From contig NZ_JAHEVJ010000005.1 of assembly GCF_018599245.1 (NCBI RefSeq), positions 62,001 to 126,000 of the forward strand: a stretch of 64,000 bases of DNA. The letters run 5' to 3'. The stretch comes from Aliiroseovarius lamellibrachiae (GTDB taxonomy: Bacteria > Pseudomonadota > Alphaproteobacteria > Rhodobacterales > Rhodobacteraceae). A program made the position numbers and the translations under genes. The stretch's first letter is position 1; every line of letters begins with the position of its first letter. Below, one piece after another: positions 34,401 to 42,536 of this stretch. Below the pieces are notes generated by a model. It was given only the letters and a program-made list of their open reading frames with translations. It ran no database searches and had not been told where the DNA came from.

Positions 34401-34933
34401 AAGAAGCAATCAAGAAGTTGCGCACCGGAATTGCCAGCCTGAACAAGGAAGGACGCGAACGCCTTCTGACTGCGTTCGAGCAAGTGAATGAGAGTTTTGG
34501 AAATCTTTTCAAACACTTATTTGGAGGCGGCGAAGCCAAGCTTGTGCTGGTGGAAAGCGACGATCCACTGGATGCCGGGCTTGAAATTATGTGTCAGCCG
34601 CCTGGCAAAAAACTTTCAACGCTCAGCCTTTTGTCCGGGGGAGAACAGACCCTCACCGCGATGGCATTGATCTTTGCCGTGTTCTTGGCCAACCCTGCGC
34701 CGATCTGCGTTTTGGACGAGGTGGATGCGCCGCTGGATGACGCCAACGTCACACGCTTTTGCGACCTATTGGACGAGATGTGCCGCCGCACCGATACACG
34801 CTTTTTGATCATCACCCACCACGCCGTCACCATGAGCCGCATGGACCGGTTGTTCGGGGTCACCATGGTCGAACAAGGTGTCAGTCAATTGGTCAGCGTT
34901 GACCTGAAAAAGGCCGAACAGTTGGTGGCATAA
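31478..34933 (+). CDS. smc: Chromosome segregation protein SMC
   Basis: A roughly 1151-residue SMC ATPase that organises and segregates the chromosome with ScpA and ScpB. Walker A GPNGCGKSN at residues 31-39; long coiled coil; hinge domain about residues 510-640 (GYEKALGAALADDL region to LWRWDGFK); second coiled coil; C-terminal ABC signature LSLLSGGEQTLTAMAL and Walker B ICVLDEVDAPLDD. The expected first residues are MRFSKLRLNGFKSFVD, which begin at a TTG with TGAGG 8 nt upstream; an in-frame GTG at 31412 would add 22 unlikely residues. A TTG start may keep translation low. Confidence 0.94.
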   Translation: MRFSKLRLNGFKSFVDPTDLVIADGLTGVVGPNGCGKSNLLEALRWVMGENRPTAMRGGGMEDVIFAGASTRPARNFAEVALTLDNTERLAPSGFNDSDNLDITRRITRDAGSAYKVNTKDVRARDVQMLFADASTGAHSPALVRQGQISELINAKPKARRRILEEAAGISGLYQRRHEAELKLKGTETNLARVDDVIEQLATQLGQLARQARQAQRYRTIGDDLRRAEGLLLYRRWKEADIARADAENELTTRTKHAGQAELLARKATKDREEAEAKLPALREEEAVAAAIHQRLTVARDQLSDQVAAALQRIQVLAGRIEQLTKDIDREAGLNRDAGETIERLEWEQAQIAKASDGHEDTLNEANDQARESAAILQEREGDLAQLTEDVARLAARHQSAHRLLEDNQKTLEKSEAEAARARDAVEDAQAALTRSSEEFELAEAAAEAAGEAAEEADEALAAADEARTEAQSREADARAARSASDGEMNALHAEATALARLVERDAAEGAQVLDQLRVQSGYEKALGAALADDLRAPEVGADAPSGWSELPAYAQPQVLPEGVTSLANYVTVPPVLARRIGQVGLCEPEEANRLMADLKPGQRLVSLEGDLWRWDGFKAGAEDQPSTAALRLEQLNRLQRLKQDLEEASARAEGARAAHETLKTMLADAAEADKRARDARRDADRAMSDAGRALSRAEADRNLAEGKLENMGLAVRRHEEDALGARTRLKEAQAAVDELGDLDAARAGVEEVKMAVEAARMTMMAKRSGHDELRREGEARLKRSQEITKEISGWRHRLDTAERRISELEERKDLTGEELEEAQAAPEDLAVEREELTEQISDAEDRRKGAADALALAETEERTAANTERDAERLAGEAREHRAAAEARTQAARDTVTHAAARIEEDMETTPQALLETLNADPEKMPSAEQIEHDVNRLKRQRDALGAVNLRAEEDAKEVQTEHDTLRQEKLDLEEAIKKLRTGIASLNKEGRERLLTAFEQVNESFGNLFKHLFGGGEAKLVLVESDDPLDAGLEIMCQPPGKKLSTLSLLSGGEQTLTAMALIFAVFLANPAPICVLDEVDAPLDDANVTRFCDLLDEMCRRTDTRFLIITHHAVTMSRMDRLFGVTMVEQGVSQLVSVDLKKAEQLVA

Positions 34934-35002
34934 CGCCAGCATTCATCGTTGCCAGATTGTCCCGTGCGCCTTAGTCTATTTGCAAATTATGGGAGAAAGA
35001 TC

Positions 35003-35476
35003 ATGCTATTTAAAACAGGGCTGAGCGCGTTGGCCACCATGGCCGCTCTGGCCTCCACCGCCACTGCTGGCAACATCACCGCCGCCAATCCCCAAAGCCT
35101 GATGGATTTCTTCACCTCCGAAGGTGCGCCAGCCAAATTGGTTGAAGACAATGTTGGTGATCCAAAAATTGAACTGAAACATTACGACACCAATTTTGCG
35201 GTGTATTTCTATGGCTGCGACGATGGAAAATCCTGTGATGCTGTACAGTTTTTCTCAGGCTATGGCACCGAAGGCGAGGTCGCGATCGCAAAAATCAATT
35301 CTTGGAATACTGACCGCCGCTTTGGCCGCGCCTATTTGACCGACGAAGGCAACGCGCGCGTGGAGTATGACATTTACACCGGGGCCGATGGTGTTTCGTC
35401 CGAAGATTTCTCTGAGATGTTCGAGATTTGGATCGATCTGATGGGGAAATTCGAAGATCACATCGAGTGGGAATAA
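35003..35476 (+). CDS. YbjN domain-containing secreted protein
   Basis: A 157-residue protein with a signal peptide (MLFKTGLSALATMAALASTA, cleavage after TATA-G). The mature part (LMDFFTSEGAPAKLVEDNVG, YFYGCDDGKSCDAVQFFSGY, WNTDRRFGRAYLTDEGNARV) is a YbjN domain, known from type III chaperone-like folds but of unknown function in exported proteins. Two Cys close together could form a disulfide. GGGAGAAAG precedes the ATG. It is followed by a strong terminator. Confidence 0.85.
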   Translation: MLFKTGLSALATMAALASTATAGNITAANPQSLMDFFTSEGAPAKLVEDNVGDPKIELKHYDTNFAVYFYGCDDGKSCDAVQFFSGYGTEGEVAIAKINSWNTDRRFGRAYLTDEGNARVEYDIYTGADGVSSEDFSEMFEIWIDLMGKFEDHIEWE

Positions 35477-35506
35477 ACCTCCGGACAAAACCCGCCCAAA
35501 CAAATA

Positions 35507-35546
35507 AAGCTCCCCGACGATACAAGGTTTCGTCGGGGAGCTTTTC
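35507..35546 (+). terminator. Strong Rho-independent terminator after YbjN gene
   Basis: Stem of 14 bp (AAGCTCCCCGACGA / TCGTCGGGGAGCTT) around a 9-base loop, then TTCTTG. It lies 30 bp after the YbjN stop. The stem is nearly symmetric and may also serve the convergent MOSC gene. Confidence 0.9.
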
Positions 35547-35578
35547 TTGAGGGGCTTTAACGAATGTGAAGCTGTCGT

Positions 35579-36139
35579 TTACAATTTGGTCAGACGATCT
35601 GTGCGTCTCAATACCCCGTCTTGCACCACCCGGCACAGCACACCGCGCAACCGATGCGGCATATTTTCAGGCAGGGTCAACCACGCCTTAGCATCGGGAC
35701 CATAGCGCGTTTTCCACTTCACACAGCCATCATTCACCGCATCCGACACTTCCAACACCGCGGTCCCCGCCCGCAGGCGCGTGCCCGCAGGAAGGTTCGC
35801 GAAAGACGTGTCGATATCGGCAACGATCGGGTCGCCGGGATGCACCATGACCGAGGGGTCAGTCCAAACCGCATCCACCACGCGCGAGGATAGGATCGAC
35901 ACTTGAATACGCGGATCCGGTGATCCGTCCTCAAGCTTTAACCAAGGCGCCGTGGCCCAACGCTCGCCCGGTATTCCCTGTGCGACGGTCAGCGTAATCT
36001 CGTCGACAAACTCGCGTTTACCATAGCCCGGCCTTAGACAGAGCGACGTAATCACCGCATGATCTTTGGGCGCCTCCAAAATATGGGGCACGACACGCGC
36101 GAGCTCTTTTGCGCTGGCTTTTTCACACGCCGCGCTCAT
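35579..36139 (-). CDS. MOSC domain-containing protein
   Basis: A 186-residue protein resembling MOSC domains: LRPGYGKREFVDEITLTVAQGIPGERW contains the usual His/Asp-free entry strand, then VSILSSRVVDAV, a beta-barrel region and GVLCRVVQDGVLRRTD at the end. MOSC domains bind molybdenum cofactor or pass sulfur. The conserved Cys of MOSC sulfurases is represented by NDGCVKWK (Cys in the central part). Start MSAACEK overlaps the stop of the upstream transglycosylase gene as ATGA. Confidence 0.8.
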   Translation of the reverse strand: MSAACEKASAKELARVVPHILEAPKDHAVITSLCLRPGYGKREFVDEITLTVAQGIPGERWATAPWLKLEDGSPDPRIQVSILSSRVVDAVWTDPSVMVHPGDPIVADIDTSFANLPAGTRLRAGTAVLEVSDAVNDGCVKWKTRYGPDAKAWLTLPENMPHRLRGVLCRVVQDGVLRRTDRLTKL

Positions 36140-37311
36140 AGTTTTGAAACCAATCCTGCGGTCGGCCAAGCGTCGGCAGGCAGACCCAATCGCACCTGTT
36201 CTTTTTGCACGGCCTCGCGGGTTTTGGCCCCCAGAATTCCGTCGATTTTTCCAACATCATGTCCGCGAGCGGCAAGCTTTTTTTGCAACAGTTTCATCTG
36301 TTTTCCAGACAATGCAGGGTCTGGTTTGCCCGCTTTGTAAACCGGCGCACCCTCAAGTCGCGTTGCGAAATAGGCCGCGGTCATTACATAGGTAAAGCTT
36401 TGATTCCATTCGAAATATACTTTGAAATTTGGGTAGGCAATAAAGGCTGGGCCTTTGCGCCCTTGTGGTAAGATGATCGACGCTGGCAAGTTTTGCGCAA
36501 GTTTGCCCCAGCGTGGCTTCACCCCCAACTTCTCCCATTGCGCCGCCTTCATCCGCGTACCCAAACCGGTTTTTGACCAGTCCAAATCACCAGGGACCGA
36601 GACCTCTTGCACCCAAGGTTGGTCTGCACGCCACCCCAATTGACGCAACATATTGGCGCCGGACAACAGGGCATCAGCTGGTGATTTTCGCAAGTCAACC
36701 GTACCATTCCCGTCGCCATCGACGCCCGCTTCGATGATATCGCCGGGCAGCATTTGCACCATGCCGATCTCACCTGCCCATGCCCCGGTTGAGGTTTTCG
36801 GGTTGAAATCCCCGCGCTCAAACAGTTCAAGTGCGGAAAAAACCTGAGGCTGAAACAGCTCCGGTCGGCGACAATCATGGGACAAGGTCATCAAAGAATT
36901 CAGCGTGTTGAAATTCCCCTGAAACGCGCCGTAATCAGTTTCAAATGCCCAGAACGCGGTCAGAACACCACGGCTCACACCGTAGTCACGCTCCATCCTG
37001 GCAAAGGTTTTTGCGTATTTTGACAGCTTTGATTTGCCCGTATTCATACGGTTTTGACTGATCAGCTGGCGCGAAAACTCGATGAATGACTTTTGAAAAA
37101 TTCCTTGCCCGCGATCGGCCTTTAGCGTGGCGCCATCCTGCTTTACGCTGGCGAAAAACGCATCGACCGTGCCCTTGGAATGCCCCTTCGAAACAGCTTC
37201 CTTTTTCATTGCCTTCACGAAAGATGAAAACGACCCGCCACATTTGACCATCGCGGTCGCAGGGTTGCTCAGGGCAAGGGCAATCGCCGCCGCCGACATA
37301 ATAACGCGCAT
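36136..37311 (-). CDS. Lytic murein transglycosylase, MltB type, with peptidoglycan-binding domain
   Basis: A 391-residue exported enzyme. Signal peptide 1-20 (ends PATA); MltB-type SLT_2 domain about residues 25-320 with catalytic Glu124 in FWAFETDYGAFQGNFNT and GEIGMVQMLPGDIIEAGVDG; C-terminal PG_binding_1 repeat (GKQMKLLQKKLAARGHDVGKIDGILGAKTREAVQ). It cleaves glycan strands with 1,6-anhydro product. Followed by a MOSC gene with a 4-bp overlap, and downstream of cobD by 45 bp. Confidence 0.93.
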   Translation of the reverse strand: MRVIMSAAAIALALSNPATAMVKCGGSFSSFVKAMKKEAVSKGHSKGTVDAFFASVKQDGATLKADRGQGIFQKSFIEFSRQLISQNRMNTGKSKLSKYAKTFARMERDYGVSRGVLTAFWAFETDYGAFQGNFNTLNSLMTLSHDCRRPELFQPQVFSALELFERGDFNPKTSTGAWAGEIGMVQMLPGDIIEAGVDGDGNGTVDLRKSPADALLSGANMLRQLGWRADQPWVQEVSVPGDLDWSKTGLGTRMKAAQWEKLGVKPRWGKLAQNLPASIILPQGRKGPAFIAYPNFKVYFEWNQSFTYVMTAAYFATRLEGAPVYKAGKPDPALSGKQMKLLQKKLAARGHDVGKIDGILGAKTREAVQKEQVRLGLPADAWPTAGLVSKL

Positions 37312-37356
37312 GTAATCTTCCTTAACAGTTGTGCGAACAAGCGTAACGATTTCACA

Positions 37357-38262
37357 TCAACAGGCAATGGCGACAAGCATTGCAAAAGCAAAAATCACAA
37401 GCCAACCCGTCCACAGCATGTCGACAGCCTGATCAACCTCTTTTGCGCCAATGTCGCGCGCGCCGGCCCCGTTCACCCATGGAAAATCGCGCAGTTTTCC
37501 CTCATAGGACCGTGGCCCTGACAGCGCCACATTGAGCGCGACGGCCATCGCTGCTTCGGGCCAACCTGCATTTGGGGATCTATGCAAAGGCGCATCGCGC
37601 CGGATCAGCCCCCAAATGTCCCAACGACGCTGAGCGATCATAAAGACTATCGCAGTCAGTCGTGCGGGCCCCCAGTTCAGAACATCATCCAACCGGGCCG
37701 CAAACTTACCGAATTCTTCATATTTGTCAGTCCTATACCCAATCATACTGTCCGCAGTATTGGCCAATTTATAGACCATCAACCCGGGAAGACCTGCGAT
37801 CATGAACCAAAAGATTGGTGCAACAACCCCGTCCGAGAAATTCTCCGCTGCCGATTCAATTGCACCGCGCGAAATGGCCGGCTCGTCCATTTCACAGGTG
37901 TCGCGCCCCACAATCATCGAGACCGCTTGACGACCATGCGACAAAGACTTTCGCAATCCATCGGACACCGCTTGTACATGCTGGGCCAGCGATTTTTGCG
38001 CGATTAAGACCGCGGCCAAAAGCACTTCGATCAGCCCGCCAAACGGCAAGTGAGGCACCAAGGATCCCAACCACCACACCACAACTGACAGGATTACGAC
38101 TACCGCCGCCCCCTTCAGGATCCGTTGTTCACCTTTGTTAAACTTTGCATCGGCCCAACCAATCGCTCGCCCCATTATGACCGCAGGGTGAGGGAGCCTT
38201 TTCCACGCCCAATCTGGCTCGCCAAACAGTGCGTCAATCAACATTGCCAAGACCAGCGTCAC
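37357..38262 (-). CDS. cobD: Adenosylcobinamide-phosphate synthase CobD/CbiB
   Basis: A 301-residue inner-membrane enzyme that attaches aminopropanol phosphate to adenosylcobyric acid. Signatures: MLIDALFGEPDWAWKRLPHP, VSMIVGRDT, AISRGAIESAAENFSDGVVAPIFW, KLANTADSMIGYRTDKYEEFG and RRDAPLHRSPNAGWPEAAMA. The GTG at 38262 overlaps the cobC stop as GTGA and is taken as start; an ATG at 38286 inside cobC would add eight residues. CobC makes the aminopropanol phosphate this enzyme uses, so the two genes form a functional pair. Confidence 0.94.
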   Translation of the reverse strand: MTLVLAMLIDALFGEPDWAWKRLPHPAVIMGRAIGWADAKFNKGEQRILKGAAVVVILSVVVWWLGSLVPHLPFGGLIEVLLAAVLIAQKSLAQHVQAVSDGLRKSLSHGRQAVSMIVGRDTCEMDEPAISRGAIESAAENFSDGVVAPIFWFMIAGLPGLMVYKLANTADSMIGYRTDKYEEFGKFAARLDDVLNWGPARLTAIVFMIAQRRWDIWGLIRRDAPLHRSPNAGWPEAAMAVALNVALSGPRSYEGKLRDFPWVNGAGARDIGAKEVDQAVDMLWTGWLVIFAFAMLVAIAC

Positions 38263-39191
38263 AATGCGGCCTCCAACTGCGACCATCCGCGTGCGGTCGG
38301 CAGACCCAGCCGCAGCCAGGACGTTGAATAGGGAAAAATACGGCTCCAGACATGGCCGCGCGCCAGCTTTTCCTGCCATCCGGCTGCGTCGCCCACATCA
38401 TAAAGGCGAAACAAGGTGGTGCCACCAACCAGCTTTGCGCCGTGATGCTTCATCGTCCCATCCAGTCGAGCAGTTTCAACCGCCAAACGGCGCCGTGTCT
38501 TCGATGCCCAGTCAAAATCCTCGAGCGCACGGGCACCAATTTCCAGCGCAGGACCAGAGACCTGCCAAGGCCCAATTGCATCACGCAAGCGCGCAATCAG
38601 CGCGGGATCCCCAATAACAAACCCCAATCGAAGCCCGGCCAAACCCCAAAATTTACCAAAGGATTTCAGGATGAGCACACCCGGTTCTGTGGCGCGTTTG
38701 ATATGAGATTGCATCGGCATCACATCGCAAAAACTCTCATCAATAATAGTTAATGACCGCGACAGATCCGGTGCGTTCCACAAGGCCCCGTCTGGATTAT
38801 TCGGATGCACCATCACGCGAGCGTTACCCCCTGCCGCAACATCCCACCCCTCAGCCCGAAAACTGGCCGCATGTTCGTTATAAGTCGGCGCAGAAATCTC
38901 AACTTTTCCGGCAGGCAACAAACTGGGGATCCGCGCGATCAGGGCCGATGCGCCAGGGGCTGCCAAAATTGCCGCCTCGTCTGGCACGTCCCAAAAAGTG
39001 CGCGCTGCGCCCTCGAGCCGGGTAAATGCGCCATGATCCGGCAAGGCGGTCCATGCCTCTGGGTCGCATTCACCCACCGGATATGGATGCGGATTGACGC
39101 CGGTCGACAAGTCCAACCAATCGCCGCGTTTGCCACCAAAATGGGCAATTGCCGCATCCAGCCCCCCGCCATGATCTCGCATCTTAGCCAT
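38259..39191 (-). CDS. cobC: Threonine-phosphate decarboxylase CobC
   Basis: A 310-residue PLP enzyme of aspartate-aminotransferase fold that decarboxylates threonine phosphate to (R)-1-amino-2-propanol phosphate. Family features: MRDHGGGLDAAIAHFGG at the N-terminus, WLDLSTGVNPHPYP, VHPNNPDGALW, TIIDESFCDV, and LILKSFGKFWGLAGLRLGF with the PLP Lys. It starts 2 bp after a DUF1636 stop and overlaps cobD by GTGA. ATG at 39182 is an alternative start. Confidence 0.93.
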   Translation of the reverse strand: MAKMRDHGGGLDAAIAHFGGKRGDWLDLSTGVNPHPYPVGECDPEAWTALPDHGAFTRLEGAARTFWDVPDEAAILAAPGASALIARIPSLLPAGKVEISAPTYNEHAASFRAEGWDVAAGGNARVMVHPNNPDGALWNAPDLSRSLTIIDESFCDVMPMQSHIKRATEPGVLILKSFGKFWGLAGLRLGFVIGDPALIARLRDAIGPWQVSGPALEIGARALEDFDWASKTRRRLAVETARLDGTMKHHGAKLVGGTTLFRLYDVGDAAGWQEKLARGHVWSRIFPYSTSWLRLGLPTARGWSQLEAAL

Positions 39192-39193
39192 TG

Positions 39194-39565
39194 TTATTCT
39201 TCCGGAATTGGGTGGTGTCGGGTTACAAAATGCCCTTTCACCGCTTGCGGCCATTCACGATAAGGCACGGTGCCGTTGGCACTTTGCGCATGACCTTTTG
39301 CATAGGCGACAATGCCTTCAGCCGCTTCAACCACCGGATCAAACATCCCCATTGTGTAAGCCAGTTTTCCATGCGCCTGGACCGTGACATTACAGGAATT
39401 GGAGCACCCCATCAGGCAAGAGACCCGGCGCACTTTCAGCTCGCTTCCCGCCGCTGCGGCCTCAACCATTTCGGCCAAAGCCTCGCCATCAGTTTTCCCC
39501 CCCGACCGGGCTTCATCCCAATCGTCTCGTTTGCAGGTGTCACAAACGGTGATCCAGCTTGTCAT
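39194..39565 (-). CDS. DUF1636 family ferredoxin-like metal-binding protein
   Basis: A 123-residue protein with Cys motifs VCDTCKRD near the N-terminus and VSCLMGCSNSCNVTV in the middle, followed by GKLAYTMGMFDP, the same arrangement as the DUF1636 protein at 29832-30131. The pattern fits a thioredoxin-like [2Fe-2S] ferredoxin. It is first in an operon with cobC and cobD (2-bp gap). The two copies in one window, each beside B12 genes, make a role in cobalamin synthesis likely, though the reaction is unknown. Confidence 0.87.
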   Translation of the reverse strand: MTSWITVCDTCKRDDWDEARSGGKTDGEALAEMVEAAAAGSELKVRRVSCLMGCSNSCNVTVQAHGKLAYTMGMFDPVVEAAEGIVAYAKGHAQSANGTVPYREWPQAVKGHFVTRHHPIPEE

Positions 39566-39737
39566 GTCGCACTCCCTCACTTGCTCTCTGCCTTGAAGCG
39601 GAAAACCACACGAAAAACAATCCTACTTTGCGACATGATGTCGATTGTCGCCGTCACGGAAACAACCTGACCAACTGTTCACCGGGAAGTGTTAGCGAAT
39701 CTTACCGAGATATGAGAGAATTGGTTTGGGAGTATAC

Positions 39738-40115
39738 ATGCGAGTATTAATTGTTGAGACCAACGCCGATCTCGCAGAGGTTTGGGCGCGCTCATTAGAG
39801 CGGCAGGGTGCTGTGGTCACGCGCGCCGACGGGGAAGACCGAGCCATTTCCGCCATTAACCAAGATCCCTTTGACGTCATCGTCATGAATATTAAGCTGG
39901 GCACCGGCAATGCGCTGACCGTGTCTGATTATGCCGGATTTCGCCTGCCCAACGCGCGGGTGATTTTCGTCACCAATTCAAGTTTTTTCTCCGATGGCTC
40001 TATCTTTCAACACGCCTCAAATGCCCATGCCTGCATCCCCGACCAGACCCCCGCCGAAGACTTGGCAGCCCTGGTGGAATACCACGGCAAACATGCCGCC
40101 GAACTGTCTGGCTAA
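39738..40115 (+). CDS. Degenerate receiver-domain (pseudo-receiver) protein
   Basis: A 125-residue single-domain protein with the CheY layout: MRVLIVETN, LERQGAVVTRADGEDRAI, PFDVIVMNIKLG, ARVIFVTNSSFF. Residues for phosphorylation are lost: the phosphoacceptor Asp position is Asn51, the acidic pair reads Glu7-Thr8, and the conserved Lys-Pro near the end is absent (ACIPDQ). The Thr of the switch is kept. It probably acts as a phosphorylation-independent binding module. GGGAG precedes the ATG at 39738. Confidence 0.82.
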   Translation: MRVLIVETNADLAEVWARSLERQGAVVTRADGEDRAISAINQDPFDVIVMNIKLGTGNALTVSDYAGFRLPNARVIFVTNSSFFSDGSIFQHASNAHACIPDQTPAEDLAALVEYHGKHAAELSG

Positions 40116-40165
40116 TCAGGATTGCCCCCATTCCCAAGACACTCAGGCTGGGTTAGGGTCGCCGC

Positions 40166-40798
40166 ATGATTGATGATTTTCCCCGCCCAGATGCCGTGAT
40201 TTTTGACATCGGTAACGTGTTGATCCGCTGGCAACCTGAAGAACATTACGACCGATGGATCGGCCAGGACCGCCGCCGCGCCATGTTTGCCGCAGTTGAT
40301 CTGCATTTCATGAACGAGCTGGTTGATCGGGGTGGTGATTTTCACGATGTTATTTACGCCACAGCCGATAAGCATCCGGAATTCAAAAAGGAAATCCGCT
40401 GGTGGCATGATCGTTGGCGCCAATTGGCCGCGCCAGCAATTGATCTGTCGGTTGCCACCTTACGTGCGCTAAAACACCGCGGTGTCCCGGTGTTTGCTCT
40501 CTCAAATTTCGGCATTGGATCCTTCGCCCTTTCCGAAGCGGACAATGATTTCCTGCGCGAATTTGACCGTCGTTACATCTCTGGCCATATGGGCGTCACA
40601 AAACCGACAGCAGAGATTTATCAACGTGTCGAAGAGGATTGCAAAATCAATCCCAAACGGCTTTTGTTTACCGACGACCGCGCCGACAACATCGACGCGG
40701 CCGCCGCCCGTGGATGGCAAACCCATCTGTTTCAAGATCCAAGCATCTGGGCCGATCGACTGATCCGCGCTGGACTGATTGAGGAAAGTGACCTGTGA
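40166..40798 (+). CDS. HAD family hydrolase (YihX-like phosphatase)
   Basis: A 210-residue haloacid dehalogenase superfamily protein. Motif I VIFDIGNVLI (nucleophile Asp14; the D-x-G-N form of the YihX and haloacid dehalogenase branch), motif II FALSNFG, motif III Lys in GVTKPTAEIY, motif IV LFTDDRADN. It likely removes phosphate from a small sugar or metabolite; the substrate is unknown. Its stop overlaps the start of the ornithine cyclodeaminase family gene (ATGA), the first link of a four-gene run. Confidence 0.92.
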   Translation: MIDDFPRPDAVIFDIGNVLIRWQPEEHYDRWIGQDRRRAMFAAVDLHFMNELVDRGGDFHDVIYATADKHPEFKKEIRWWHDRWRQLAAPAIDLSVATLRALKHRGVPVFALSNFGIGSFALSEADNDFLREFDRRYISGHMGVTKPTAEIYQRVEEDCKINPKRLLFTDDRADNIDAAAARGWQTHLFQDPSIWADRLIRAGLIEESDL

Positions 40799-41721
40799 CC
40801 ATAACCACCCCCCCGGAAATCATCCCCTTCGAGGCCGAAACCTTTCTGACCTGGCGCGGGTTGACTGACGCGTTTCTCGCCGACCACAAACGCCCCAAAG
40901 CACAGATTGGCGACACGTTTCTATATCGCGGCGAGGATACAATGCTCACACGATCGGCCTGGATTGACGGGTTGGGAAGTGCTGTGAAGACCGCCAATAT
41001 CATCCCTGGAAACCCCAGCCGGAATGAACCGATGATTCACGGCGCGGTTAACCTTTATGATGATGTCACCGGTGTTTTGCGGGCCATCGTTAATTTCCAT
41101 TTGGTCACCAAATGGAAGACAGCGGGCGATTCTGTATTGGGCGCGCGTCTTCTGGCCCGGCCTGACAGCAAAGTAATTTTGATCGTCGGCGCTGGTACTG
41201 TGGGGCGAAACTTGCGCGAGGCATATGGTGCGATGTTCCCCGCCGCCCATTTCCTGATCTGGAACCGCTCTCCAAGGGGGGCCGAAGAATTTGCGGCAGA
41301 ATGTGAGAAAACATCGGTGGTTGCCTCGCTCGAAGAGGGCGTGCGACAAGCCGATATTGTCACCTCTGCCACCATGACCACCGACCCGTTGATTAAGGGT
41401 GCGTGGCTGCGACCCGGCCAACATATCGACCTGATCGGCGCCTATCGGCCCGACATGCGCGAGGCTGATGATGAGGTTTTGACCCGCGCACGCCTATTTA
41501 TGGATAGCCGGGACACTGTGCTGGACCACATCGGTGAATTCAAAGATCCACTGGCCCGTGGCGTGATCACACATGGTGACGTGTTGGGAGACTTATACGA
41601 TGCCGCAAGCGGTGTGTTTACGCGGTCGCCCGACGATATCACCCTTTATAAAAACGGCGGCGGGGCCCATCTCGACTTGATGACCAGTCAATATATTTTA
41701 GCCGCTTGGCAAGGAAGGTAA
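40795..41721 (+). CDS. Ornithine cyclodeaminase family protein
   Basis: A 308-residue NAD(P)-dependent enzyme of the ornithine cyclodeaminase / mu-crystallin family. Rossmann motif VILIVGAGTVGRNLREAY, the N-terminal FLYRGEDTMLTRSAWIDGLGSAVK, and ADIVTSATMTTDPLIKGAWLRPGQHIDLIGAYRPDM are typical. Members include ornithine cyclodeaminase, alanine dehydrogenase and ketimine reductases, so the substrate is open. It sits between a phosphatase gene (overlap) and a phytanoyl-CoA dioxygenase family gene (5-bp gap). Confidence 0.92.
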   Translation: MTITTPPEIIPFEAETFLTWRGLTDAFLADHKRPKAQIGDTFLYRGEDTMLTRSAWIDGLGSAVKTANIIPGNPSRNEPMIHGAVNLYDDVTGVLRAIVNFHLVTKWKTAGDSVLGARLLARPDSKVILIVGAGTVGRNLREAYGAMFPAAHFLIWNRSPRGAEEFAAECEKTSVVASLEEGVRQADIVTSATMTTDPLIKGAWLRPGQHIDLIGAYRPDMREADDEVLTRARLFMDSRDTVLDHIGEFKDPLARGVITHGDVLGDLYDAASGVFTRSPDDITLYKNGGGAHLDLMTSQYILAAWQGR

Positions 41722-41726
41722 ACATA

Positions 41727-42536
41727 ATGGTAACCATCACGACGCAGCAAATCGAAGACTTTCAACGCGACGGTGTGGTGATGATCCCTGGTGCGCTTAC
41801 CGACTGGGTCGAGGTGATGCGCGCAGGTGTTGATCGCAACATGGCCAAGCCCGGCGAATACGCGTCTGAAAACGCCGTCACCGAGGGGCGTTTTTTCGAC
41901 GATTACGTGAACTGGACCCGCATCCCGGAATATGAGCGTGTGGTGCGTGAAAGCCCTGTGGCACAGATCGCTGCACGCCTGATGCAATCCACCACAGCAC
42001 AGTTTTTCCATGATCATCTGCTGGTCAAGGAACCGGGCACCCCAAAACCCACGCCGTGGCACCAAGACGGCCCTTATTATTTCGTCGAAGGGCAACAGAC
42101 CGCAAGCTTCTGGATCCCTTTGGATCCGGTGCGTGAAAACAGCCTTCGATTCATCGCAGGCAGTCACAAATGGGAAAAAATGGTGCGTCCGGTCAGCTGG
42201 GCCGACGACAGCAATTTTTACGAAGGTAAACAAGATTACATCCCCGTACCCGACCCAGACACCAACCCCGGCGACATGCAGGTGGTCGAATGGGAGATGG
42301 AACCGGGCGACGCGGTGGTGTTTGATTACCGCACCGTCCACGGCGCACGAGGCAACGGTTCTGGCGCACGCCGCCGGGCGTTGTCATTGCGCTGGATGGG
42401 GGATGATGCACGCTATGTCGAGCGTCCCGGTCGGACCTCGCCCCCGTTTCCCGGCCACAACATGCAATCCGGTCAAAGGTTGCGCGAAGATTGGTTTCCA
42501 GTGATCTGGAATGCAGCACAGCAGGCGGAAACATAA
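41727..42536 (+). CDS. Phytanoyl-CoA dioxygenase family protein
   Basis: A 269-residue Fe(II)/2-oxoglutarate oxygenase. The metal facial triad is visible: His112 and Asp114 in PTPWHQDGPYYF and His205 in YRTVHGARG; Arg in RRRALSLRW binds 2-oxoglutarate. The substrate is unknown; relatives hydroxylate small amines, ectoine or phosphonates. AAGGAAGG precedes the ATG at 41727. Its stop overlaps the next start as TAATG. Position after an ornithine cyclodeaminase family gene suggests an amino-acid-derived substrate, which is inference. Confidence 0.92.
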   Translation: MVTITTQQIEDFQRDGVVMIPGALTDWVEVMRAGVDRNMAKPGEYASENAVTEGRFFDDYVNWTRIPEYERVVRESPVAQIAARLMQSTTAQFFHDHLLVKEPGTPKPTPWHQDGPYYFVEGQQTASFWIPLDPVRENSLRFIAGSHKWEKMVRPVSWADDSNFYEGKQDYIPVPDPDTNPGDMQVVEWEMEPGDAVVFDYRTVHGARGNGSGARRRALSLRWMGDDARYVERPGRTSPPFPGHNMQSGQRLREDWFPVIWNAAQQAET

